This document shows, in pieces, positions 10,399 to 19,542 of a stretch of 64,000 nucleotides of DNA. Source of the stretch: Amoebidium appalachense (lineage: Eukaryota; Ichthyosporea); NCBI GenBank assembly GCA_963693365.1, contig CAVNZM010000001.1, forward strand, positions 1,364,001 to 1,428,000, read 5' to 3'. A model generated the notes under the pieces. That model was given only the letters and a program-made list of their open reading frames with translations. It was not told the DNA's origin and did no database searches. Numbering within the stretch: position 1 is the first letter of the stretch; each line of letters starts with the position of its first letter. Made by a program: the position numbers and the translations under genes.

Positions 10399-10770
10399 GC
10401 TGACCGGCGTAGGGAAAGATAGGGAGAAGAAAAGAAAAAGAAAATATAGCTGTAAAGCTGTAGGTGCTAAACACAGAGGATGTGTTGTTGCTTGCTGATC
10501 TGCTAAAAACTGTCGTGCTTATATACCTAAGGCTGCCGAACTGAGCCAATCAAAACCGATCTAGTGTTATGTGAAATCTTATCCTGAGCCAATCAAACTC
10601 GGTCTAGTGATCTGTGGAATCTGATGCTTTGATCGGCTAATAGGTGCCCGTATGCGGGCAGCCGAACGCGAACTGCTAAAACATGAAACGAAGCCTGTTG
10701 ATATCGGACACCCATCCTACGTGTTTACCCAGAAAAATATTTATGTCAATAATTTCCACAAATAAAACCA

Positions 10771-13269
10771 AAACTAATTTCGATAATTATCCATTAGTAG
10801 AATCCTCTAAGACGACATTCAAACTAGCTGTTAGACGTGTGAACTGACAATATAGCATACTTTTAGGTGTGAGCTTAAGGGGGTTTGAATGAATAGTCTT
10901 ATACTTAAGAAAATAGAATTAAGAAAAATTTTCAACTTAAGGAAGGTTAAACTTGGCTATATATATATAGATATTTTTAGAGCTCACAAGATTATACAAC
11001 TATTTAATTTATAGTAGTAAAATTTTGTTTAGATTTAGCAATCGATAGGAAACTAATTTATACTTAATACTATCACATATTACCAATAATCGTCAATGAT
11101 ACTTGTAGCTTCTTAACATTCATGATCACCAAAAATCATCACTGACCCTCATAAGCCCCAATTACTATTTACTCATGTATGAACAACAATTATTAATGAC
11201 CCATGTCATGCATGAGTTCCCTTTATTAATAACCCATACAAGACCACCAATCCTTAATGATCTATATATGTGATTAATAGATTATCAAGCAGTTCACTAA
11301 ACTCTAATGTCACAAGAGCTCAACGAGTAGTTGCTGAAATTCAATAATTATTTAGACAAGTTATCAACGTTCATTTAGTAATTCACATTACGAACGCCTG
11401 TTTAGCTATAAAATACCCCCTCTAAATACACAAAGTCTTTTATATGTGCACAAGACCTCCCCCTAAATGCGCAGAATCTCTCTTAAATACACAGAATCTA
11501 TTCTAAGTACGCAAAATCTCTTCCAAATGAATCGGATTCTGCATGCTAAAACTGAAGCCTTTCTAGTACAACTTCTTCAGTACAAGTCTCTTAAAGTTCT
11601 TAATATCTTTGTAGCTCAATCCATAATTGGTTGGATTTAAATATATTTATCCTTATCTCTCAAAATACTTCCCGGTCATGTGAATAAACTCGTTAGTACT
11701 AAATACTTTTTAGCTCTCTCGGGTAAGGATTTTTGCTTCTTTATTAGTAAGTTCTTTAATTAGAACACGCTCATTAAATATACATCTTGTTATCAACATT
11801 TAACCGATCATCCTTTATTAACAATAACACAACATCATTATACAAGATAAAACAGCGGAAGAGTCCTAAGTGTGCGATTTTTTTAGTCCCCCCACTCACG
11901 CATAGACGAGATACATTTGTAATGTGTATTACTAGATGTACGAAGATAGATTTTCTAAATAATAATTAAGCCTGAACCCCTCGTTGAGTCCTTATAACAT
12001 CAGAGTTTAATGTACTACTAGGTAATCTAATTATTAATAATTAGATCCTTAGTAAAGGGTACTTTTGAGGCTCATGCATAATATAGGTCATTAATATGTG
12101 ATACTTATACATAAATAATTAGAAATTTAAGCTTATGAATTACAAGTGTAAATATTGCTTTTTGGCCTCCCTGAATATTAAGAAGTTACGAATGTTATTT
12201 AAGATTCTGGATCTTCTATGCTAGTATTATGTGTAAATTGATTTCTTGTGGGTTTTCTAATGTTATTTTACGGATAAAAGGAATACCTGTCGAGTCTATG
12301 GGAGAGTTTAAGGAGATTCTCATATCTAGTACAGTTTATTTGGGATTTTTTGTGTTAGTCGCATTCTGCAATTCTATATAATACTACTTTCTCAAGCAGT
12401 ACATATTTACCCGAAGTTATAGTATTATTTATGCTCATATAAGAATATTTCATCTACGCCTTAATACATTAATATCTGTATATTGGGGTTTTATTAGATT
12501 TATTTGGTAAGGAATCCAAAGTTGCTTCTTAAAGATAAATATCGAATTTTTATAAAGAACTGTTACTCTTTTACATTTTGGTAACCCGCTGTGTAAATGA
12601 TAAATTGCACTAGACGCAGCCTATCTAGACGCGAAATTAAAATACTTATGGCAAAACAATGTTACTGCTCTATGATTTCAATTTAAAAGTGTCAGACTTA
12701 CAATACACGGACGTTTAAATAGCTAAATCAACCGAACCTCCAGTATGAACTTATAACCTTAATAAGAATAATAATAGCATACGATATTTATATGCCATTG
12801 TAACTCGGTTATCCTCACCAACCAATTCACCCATTTTCAAATCTTTTCAAATTTCTCTTCCTAGCTAAAAGCTATTTTTAATATTATCCATATATTCTTA
12901 TTTTTTCTTTATATCCTCTTTTTCTATGGTTTATAATCTATTTACTATCATGACATTTATATTATCTTATATAAACTATTTATCCTTATTTTTCTCATTA
13001 TATCATTTATCAATCCTCCTTATTCATTAATCTTCATCTATCTACTAATTTTACTCTTACATCAATCACTATGTCTTTAGCTCTACAAACCCCATCGACC
13101 TCTTAACATTCTATTTTTTCTCTAACCAATTTTTAATCTCTAACCTATTCTTCTGTCTCTTACTAAGAAATCCTTCCGTCTCTCTAACCAAATTTTCTAC
13201 TTATTACTAAAAATAATCCCGCCTCTCAAATCAATAAATTGTCTCCTTCCATTTGCCTCTTGCTCTATT
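10771..13269. other. AT-rich sequence, no gene recognised
   Basis: About 2.5 kb of low-GC DNA with no convincing long reading frame on either strand under the standard code and no repeat array. Composition matches the mitochondrial-fragment region at 15.5-16.7 kb and contrasts sharply with the GC-rich retroelements. No long G/C homopolymers occur here. I did not detect conserved rRNA motifs by eye. Confidence 0.4.
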
Positions 13270-13560
13270 CATCTCATTCTAATACCGAAGAGGTGCTTAG
13301 ATTCTTCTTCCTTTGATCTTTTACTTATAGATACATTCATCCTGTTATATTAAATCCCAGAAAAGGTGCTCAAATACTTCTTATATTTGTCTTCTTCCTA
13401 TCGATTCCTTCATTATTTTTAAACGATCCAAGGAGAGTTGCTCAGATGCTTTCTTCATTTAATCCATTTATTCCTGCCTAATCGATCCAAGGAAAGGTGC
13501 TCAGATGCATCTTCTATTCCTCTTCATCTAATCAATCCCAGAAGAAATGTTTAGGAAAGT
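13270..13560. repeat. Degenerate tandem repeat, ~65-70 bp unit
   Basis: Five imperfect copies of a unit with the core GATCCAAGGAAAGGTGCTCA followed by GATGC and TTCTTC-rich sequence (near 13280, 13360, 13425, 13490, 13550). Non-coding. Confidence 0.6.
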
Positions 13561-14167
13561 CCCTTTACAGCAATATAAATGCTCTGTACAAAAGCTGAAA
13601 AATATGGGTCCAGGAAGTCAAATGCAAAGGGAGGGGTACTTTTTCTAAACTGCGCCCCTCTAAAGGAAATAACTTTCCGTAAATAATCCTAGCACTATAG
13701 AAAAAAGATTTCTTCCCTTTATAGAATTAACCGATCGATTTGATTCGAATCAGTTAAACAAGGCATGTGTACCCCTATATACACAAGTTCAGGTAAAGCA
13801 CTAATTCCCCCTATAAATTAGCGTCTTAGTGAGCCGACTGATTTAAGTCTCCGATGCCACAAAGCAAACTTTACCATGTTCCTTTTATAAAGTTATTAAA
13901 TATTCTTTCTATAAAGTTAAAAGACATACTAGTTAGTATCTCTTTAAACGGCTAGAACTATTAACTTTCAGTTATTTCCTATTTATATACACTAGATGGA
14001 TCAATGTCTCCTCTGTTCAATCAAAGGAAGTTTTGTACTATTTCCACAGCGGTAGTACTATGGTACTGGTATTCTTTAGAATATCTGTGCCATTTTTACT
14101 AAGATCATAAGAATAATACTTAGTAAGGTGTAGCTCTCAATTCGGAGAGCTAAGAATAGATTAGATA

Positions 14168-14375
14168 AGAGAGAAAATAAGAGAAGATGAAGAATAAAAA
14201 AGAGTAAATAAAGAAAGAATAAGTAAAGAAAGAATAAGTAAAGAAAGAGTAAATAAAGAAAGAATAAGTAAAGAAAGAGTAAATAAGAAAAGAATAATTA
14301 AGGAAAGAATAAATGAGGAAAGAGTAAGTAAAAAAAGAGTAAATAAGGAAAGAGTAAATAAAGAATCTAATATTA
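14168..14375. repeat. 15 bp minisatellite (AAAGAATAAGTAAAG type)
   Basis: A purine-rich repeat of 15 bp units alternating GAGTAAATAAAGAAA and GAATAAGTAAAGAAA. On the minus strand it translates as a Phe/Tyr/Ser repeat, which I treat as a repeat artefact and not a protein. Confidence 0.8.
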
Positions 14376-14394
14376 TTAAGAGAAAATAATTTGT

Positions 14395-14778
14395 TCAAAC
14401 CAAGATATAGAAAGCCAAACCTTGAGCTTTCATTGCTAAGTACACAGTTAATAAACATTGTATGCCAATTAAGAAGATCCTTCCTAAATTAGCTAAAGTA
14501 ATTAACCCTACTCGTTCCATTCCCTTTTTCTTCTTTCTATACATCATTAATTCATATTCCACGATTAACTGCCCATATTCTCCGGTTAATCCTATTGCTC
14601 TTTCTAATTTATCGCTTTTTAATCCTACGATAATAACTATTCCTATTATCACTATTATACTAAATTTATTACTTCTACTTTGTCCATAAAACATTATTAT
14701 TAAAACTGCTATACCTACTAATGCTATATTTGTTCCATTTTCCCTTACATGAATGATGTCGTATATATTTTCTCTTTC
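14395..14778 (-). CDS. Unrecognised small membrane protein ORF in AT-rich block
   Basis: Open on the minus strand from about 14778 (after a TAG) to 14395; an ATG lies at 14694. The translation has two strongly hydrophobic Ile/Val-rich stretches in its first half, a charged middle with MYRKKKKG, and a third hydrophobic segment near the C-terminus. I recognise no family. Position beside mitochondrial fragments suggests a mitochondrial ORF or remnant, but a chance open frame in AT-rich DNA cannot be excluded. It runs directly into the minisatellite. Confidence 0.3.
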   Translation of the reverse strand, partial: ERENIYDIIHVRENGTNIALVGIAVLIIMFYGQSRSNKFSIIVIIGIVIIVGLKSDKLERAIGLTGEYGQLIVEYELMMYRKKKKGMERVGLITLANLGRIFLIGIQCLLTVYLAMKAQGLAFYILV

Positions 14779-14937
14779 CTATTATTGAATAATTTAATTC
14801 TACTTCTATTATTACATTGATTTATTTAATTTTATTTCATTTCACTCCTATTGTACTATTGTCATAACCATAAACTACTTAATTTACTTTACAAATTTGT
14901 TAATTACAATTTAAGATTCTTATTGGTTCCCTAAATT

Positions 14938-15146
14938 GGAGCCCCGCGGAAGTTCCGTAGACTTCCGTAGGTACCCAATTCCTCATCGGCTAAAACTCCG
15001 ATTTTTAAATTTTGGGACTCCATTTTTACATTTTCCGGACATCTGGATTTAGGATTTCAATTTTCATCTTATATCCTGACGATAGCTTGATAAAGAAGAA
15101 GGGGAGAGGGGGCGAGGTGAAGAATTATCTCTAGGGGGCCCCATTA
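14938..15146. repeat. Half copy of the large palindrome arm
   Basis: Reads GAGCCCCGCGGAAGTTCCG, then the GGTACCCAATT, CATCTTATATCCTGACG and GAGGGGGCGAGG blocks, and ends at CTCTAGGGGGCCCC, exactly at the symmetry centre of the 1757-2370 palindrome. Beyond the centre the sequence is unrelated. This is what a single chromosome end, as opposed to a fused dimer, would look like. Confidence 0.75.
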
Positions 15147-15493
15147 AGCAATAATAGTCCAATTTGTTAACTCAAGAACTTTAATATATAATCTTAGAGA
15201 TTTTTATTCGCTTTCTCTATGCATCTAAGAGCATTAATCATTAAAAGATATCTCACTAAAAGATATTTTATTCAAAGACATCTGACTAATAGACACGATG
15301 TCTCGTATCGTAGATTATAAATAATGTCTCTCAGCTGGGGGAGGTGAGATTGATTACCCGTGTAACTCTTATTGATGACACTAAATTAAAGTATGTAAAT
15401 ACAATAATGATTGACTTAATCCGTAACATTTATCTCATCTTCAAGAAATGACGTATTTGAATTATAGGCAGCAAGACAAACATCTACTGAAGG

Positions 15494-15553
15494 TGCTATA
15501 GCTTCTTTATTATTAATGCTTGAGTTAATAAGTTATTCAGCTAGAGCTGTTGA
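15494..15553 (+). pseudogene. atp6 fragment (C-terminal helix), inverted
   Basis: A plus-strand stretch translates to a segment containing LLLMLELISYSARAV, which resembles the strongly conserved ATP synthase subunit a helix with the catalytic Arg (ELISY-x-AR). It points opposite to the more N-terminal atp6 piece at 15555-15774, so an inversion breakpoint lies near 15554. Similarity ends right after the motif. Confidence 0.5.
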
Positions 15554-15554
15554 A

Positions 15555-15774
15555 GCTCCTTGTGAAATAGCTCTCCATCAAAGTATAAAGAATAAAGCTA
15601 AAGCAACACCAATGTGCGGATTAGCAATTTAAATATAAGGAACCAGTCTCATTAAGTTCAGAACTACTATATATGAAATTAATAGGAAGATAGATGGAAA
15701 AGAAGTTAGTACTTTTTCTCCAAGGTTATCCCCTCATTAATACATAACAGTCTCGTATAAGATTTTTACTATAG
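15555..15774 (-). pseudogene. atp6 fragment (middle region), mitochondrial origin
   Basis: Minus-strand translation shows ILYETVMY, GDNLGEKVLTSFPSIF, NLMRLVPYI and HIGVALALFF in correct order, matching the conserved N-terminal half of mitochondrial ATP synthase subunit a. One TAA interrupts after VPYI and another after VMY, so it is a decayed copy. TGA codons fall inside the frame. The following codons read LWWR with TGA as the first Trp, but that stretch no longer aligns clearly. Confidence 0.7.
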
Positions 15775-16049
15775 ATTATAACCTAGTTGGTACGATGTAC
15801 CTTCTATCAATGCTTAATTTATATGTTGTTATTCTTATCCTAAATTCCCTAAGGAATAACAGAAACTCCGCGTGTAATCTCTGAGGATTCTACTAATAGA
15901 TCTTTATCTACTTTAGTTTCCTGTTGATTGACCTGCTCTTTGTGTCCAGAGCTATTATATATATATTTAAGATACTCACTCTTAGAGAGTTCTTAAATTT
16001 TTAGACTATCTCAGCATATAGCGAAATTTATACTGAACTAGTTGTGCTA

Positions 16050-16504
16050 GTACTACTTACCGCACCTTGTTTTACTAATGCCGATGACACGAATAAAAGA
16101 AAAGATGGAGTTAAGAATAGCAGCATTTAAAAGAGATAATTTATTAATATCTCAATAGGGTATAGTAACTCGAAACACTAAATCCTAATTAGATAGATGG
16201 GAAAAAGCTGCTATGGTAATAAGCTCATAAATTTGAGAAGGATAACAGAGCTTCTGATGTGCTAAAGATACTCATTACTTCTTCTTCTCAGAAAAATGTC
16301 CTAATCCTACAATCAAGATGATAATCAATGAACTCCTCGAATGAGAAGATCAATTCTAACAGGTAATGATCATTATATCTCCATTTTTATAATTATGAAA
16401 TCAACATACAGTACTCAATGTGAATACTAATGCAGTTAAACCGACATAAATTGGCTATAGACTTGATGAAACTAATTGATATGAGCTGCTTATGAAAGCA
16501 TATA
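16050..16504 (-). pseudogene. cox3 fragment, mitochondrial origin, frameshifted
   Basis: Cytochrome c oxidase subunit 3 signatures appear in order on the minus strand: QLVSSSL-stop-PIYVGL (equivalent to SPWP...G), VCWFHNYKNGD, SEALLSF...LWAYYHSSFFPSI, and in another frame LSLLNAAIL. At two conserved tryptophans (CWFH and LWAYYHSS) the codon is TGA, supporting a mitochondrial code with TGA as Trp. A TAG replaces the Trp of SPWP, and at least one frameshift lies near 16162. Residues between KNGD and SEAL are not recognisable. Non-functional unless heavily edited. Confidence 0.8.
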
Positions 16505-16663
16505 ACCATAATAAGTGATACTTGTAAAAATTACATTATATATATGGTGATCTCAGAGTACCGTACCTGGTACTCCTAAATCGGTATGAATAACTAGTAT
16601 AGTAACTAGTACTCCTAAATCAACATAAATTAATTCTCCAAATGCACCTGCTTTAATTGACAT
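16490..16663 (-). pseudogene. cox1 N-terminal fragment, mitochondrial origin
   Basis: A 57-codon minus-strand frame (TGA read as Trp) carries IHTDLGVPGTVLWDHHIYNV, aligning with the cytochrome oxidase subunit 1 region usually reading R-x-EL-x-x-PG...GDHQ-YNV. It begins with a Met at 16663. It overlaps the cox3 fragment by about 15 bp, so cox1 and cox3 pieces are fused directly with most of cox1 missing. The TGA here replaces a conserved Gly, so it is a mutation and not evidence for the code. Confidence 0.7.
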
Positions 16664-16710
16664 TATTATTATATTTATTCTTTCCTACTAATAGAGTAAT
16701 TATAGCACTC

Positions 16711-17246
16711 TAAGAATTAGAGAGCCAGCTAGAGTATCTTAAGAGATTCCTTCCTAAGAAAAAGTCTTATGCTCTTATCATCATACGACGACAAGCTCGT
16801 TGTGAGAGTCTCTGCAGAGCCTTATCGTTAAGAAACATTCTTATGCTTTTGGGATCTGAAAATTACAAACTCGTTGTGAGAGTCTCTAAAGAGCCTTCTC
16901 GCTAAGAGAATAGTCTTATGCTCTTATCCTCCTACGACGACAAGCTCGTTGTGAGAGTCTCTAAAGAGCCTTCTCGCTAAGAGAAGAGTCTTATGCTCTT
17001 GTCATCATATGACGACAAGCTCGCAACTCGCAATTCACCCGATCAGACTTTCGACTCGCCTCTGGTAATTCACCCAATCATACTCTTGACTCGCCTCTGG
17101 TAATTCATCCGATCAGACTCGCCTCTGGTCGAATCTTAGTAGAGCCGCCCCTCGTTGTGAGAGTCTCTGAAGAGTTTTCTCGCTAAGAGAAAAGTCTTAT
17201 GCTCTTGTCCTCATACGACGACAAGCTCGTATTAGTACTCGCAATT
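16711..17246. repeat. Double-hairpin array at right end of mitochondrion-like block
   Basis: Five units in the inverted orientation (GAGCCTTCTCGCTAAGAGAA...CTTATGCTCTTGTCATCATACGACGACAAGCTCG), separated by GTTGTGAGAGTCTCTAAA and by CTCGCCTCTGGTAATTCA repeats. The array stops abruptly at 17246 where LTR-derived sequence begins, marking the right edge of the block. Confidence 0.7.
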
Positions 17247-17410
17247 CCCCCCCAATCACTACCTCTCAGATAAACAGAGGAGAGCAAACAGAAATAAAAC
17301 ACAATAAGTTCTTATCAGGCAAGAGAGCCAGGTGTGCACAGATCTACAGATATCTGTGCTCACAGAAACAAGGGAGAGAGAGATACGGGGGGGGGGGGGG
17401 GGGGGGGGGG

Positions 17411-17448
<38 letters not shown>

Positions 17449-17690
17449 AAAAGAGAAAGAGCACAAAGAAGGAAAGCAGACCCGAATACAAACAAGCTAA
17501 GACACATACATAATACGTGTGCGCGAGCTAAATATCTCGATGTGTACACAGATCTAAGAAATCGGTGTACACGGAAACAGAAAGGAAAAAAAGAAAGGAA
17601 AAGGGAAAAAGGAAACATACTACAACAAACTAATAAACATATATGAAACTCAACTTCTAAGTCTTGCCGTGAATCATGGGAAGATGACAA
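17247..17690 (-). mobile_element. Mosaic of two antisense LTR fragments
   Basis: 17247-17515 matches the antisense LTR III sequence also seen at 30190-30345 and 61670-61820 (ATCTGTGCACAC, AGGCAAGAGAGCCAGG), with a 23 bp G run at 17390 followed by a GA microsatellite. 17516-17690 matches LTR IV (ACACGTATTGT / AAGTTGAGTTT antisense, compare 50790-50960). No coding sequence remains. Confidence 0.65.
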
Positions 17691-17693
17691 TAC

Positions 17694-18446
17694 TCGACTT
17701 CGCCCGGCCTCCATTGCTGCCACTACCACACCTGTATTCGCCTCTATTCTTATGTGAAACCTTTGGAGCAAGCATACTGCTCTCGTGCCGTGGTTTACAA
17801 CCATTGCAGGTTCACTTCGGTTCAAGGGGATGTCCCCCTAGAGGCAACACACGTCCCGGAGTAGTTTTTCATAGAGGTTTTATTTGTGGAATTTATTGAC
17901 ATAAATATCTTTCTGGGTAAACACGTAGGATGGGTGTCCGATACTCAACATAACCATGTAGGCTTCGTTTCGTGTTTTAGCAGTTCGCGTTGGGCTGCCC
18001 GCATACGGGCACCTATTAGCCGATCAATAACGTCAGATTCCACAGATCACTAGACCGAGTTTGATTGGCTCAGGATCAGATTTCACATAACACTAGATCG
18101 ATTTTGATTGGCTCAGATCGGTAACCTTAGGTATATAAGCACGACAGTTTTTCAGCAGATCAGCAAGCAACAGACACATCTTCTGTGTTTAGCACCTACA
18201 GCTTTACAGCTATATTTTCTTTTCACCCACCCACCTACACCCAACACTCAACCCCCATTGATCCATACATACGTGCTGTTTTTTCACGGGGCGAAGACTT
18301 CCCCCCGTTTTTTGGGCACAAGGACCTCACGGATCAATAAATTGATGACTGGGGGCTTGCCGTGGTTTACAACCATTGCAGGTTCACTTTCGTCCAAGGG
18401 GATGTCCCCCTAGAGGCAACACACGTCCCGGAGTAGTTTTTTATAG
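17694..18446 (+). mobile_element. 3' end of a Ngaro-like element
   Basis: Contains the last ~60 bp of the recombinase coding region, then B1 (about 17790-17877), A2 with its TATA box near 18130, C with an AATAAA near 18337, and B2 (18358-18446). It is 5' truncated by the LTR mosaic. The plus orientation and intact terminal order make it useful for defining the element's 3' end. Confidence 0.8.
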
Positions 18447-18582
18447 AATCAATTGGAATGATGTGCTGCAGTAGTCTCATAGTCTCAAATGTAGTCGATT
18501 TAGGACTTTGGGCGTGACAGAAGGGAATGAAGTGACAGGTAAAGAAAGGTTTGGGCAGGGAGTAAGAAAGAGTGCCTCGTTC
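18447..18582. other. Short non-coding stretch beside the Ngaro end
   Basis: Unrecognised sequence between B2 of the truncated Ngaro copy and a long dinucleotide repeat. It marks the start of host, non-repetitive DNA. Confidence 0.4.
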
Positions 18583-18607
18583 AAGATCACACACACACAC
18601 AAACACA

Positions 18608-18644
<37 letters not shown>

Positions 18645-18656
18645 ACACACACACAT

Positions 18657-18692
<36 letters not shown>

Positions 18693-18776
18693 ACGCACAC
18701 ACATACTCACACACACAAACACACACACACACCACACCCACACGATGTCGTAGTCACACACACACGACCACCGTTT

Positions 18777-18833
<57 letters not shown>

Positions 18834-18838
18834 ACACA

Positions 18839-18901
<63 letters not shown>

Positions 18902-18914
18902 ACACACACACAAA
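18583..18914. repeat. (CA)n microsatellite, ~330 bp, interrupted
   Basis: Long CA-dinucleotide tract with a short unique interruption (about 18742-18776). Translated frames are His/Thr or Cys/Val repeats and are artefacts. Confidence 0.95.
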
Positions 18915-19542
18915 TTGTTTTATTTAAGGTTTATGAGTCTCGCAAAGTAAGGGAGTTCCTCTCTTGAACAGGCTTTCGGTCCGGGACCCACGTTTCTACC
19001 TTCTTGGTGAGACACAACGGGAGTCAGGTGCACTCTTGCCTCTGGCGTTTGATTTATTGAATGATTTCATAGGCATTGTGTTTGCTAGATTGGGTGGGTG
19101 AAAAGGGATACGCAATGCTGTGCAGGCCAAGTCACACATTCATCATCATGTATCGGCACCTGATCATCTAATTCAGAGTGAACCTGTTCTACTCTTTAAG
19201 AAAGGATGCTCGACGTGTACAGTTGGGACGGACAACCGGTGTCAGATCCCCCCCCCCCCCCCCCCCCTCTCCCCCTAGCCACCATCACCTTAATTAAAAA
19301 TGAATGAAATCATTGAGAACTGCAGGTATTGTTTATAATTCGAATTAGTGATAAAAAAGACAATAGACATGAAAACTTTTCGCACACAATCAACCACAGT
19401 AAGACTGATACAGAGGTCATTTACATACATTCCAAATCCTTTCAAACACAGATCGACCCAAAGTCGATGGGCAAGTTGCTGCTCTGTTCTAGTGTGCTTC
19501 ATCTCAGGCGTTGTTGACAATATTTCGAAGCATTTAGGGTGG
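18915..19542. other. Downstream region of the GT31-like gene
   Basis: No gene recognised. Contains a 20 bp C run at 19247-19266. The minus-strand glycosyltransferase stops at 19543, so its 3' UTR and polyadenylation site should lie here; I cannot place them with confidence. Confidence 0.35.

Larger units (their letters stand above)
7384..10770 (-). mobile_element. Ngaro-like element E3, RT-RNase H deleted
   Basis: Plus-strand order: B2 (7384-7470), C (7471-7604), A2 (7605-7940), B1 (7941-8029), recombinase, gag 3' part, A1 (about 10431-10770). Near 9255 the sequence jumps from the RNase H tail directly to the N-terminal leader of the RT frame, removing about 1.4 kb with the whole RT. Terminal repeats, TATA boxes (10519 and 7689, minus strand) and recombinase are retained, as expected for a non-autonomous copy. 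G runs at 9126-9154 and 9426-9456. Flanks on both sides are AT-rich mitochondrion-like sequence. Confidence 0.85.

Noticed and set aside
14150-14458. Phe/Tyr/Ser-repeat protein on the minus strand
   Set aside because: It is the translation of a 15 bp minisatellite; repeat units vary as DNA, not as protein.
15555-15640. Initial reading of HIGVALALFFILWWR as a cox3 helix
   Set aside because: Upstream in-frame NLGEK, NLMRLVPY and HIGVALAL order fits atp6 better; only the LWWR end resembles cox3.
18583-18914. Long Cys/Val or His/Thr reading frames over CA and CT microsatellites (also 24583-24702, 61500-61658)
   Set aside because: Pure dinucleotide repeats are open in several frames on both strands; no non-repeat coding support.
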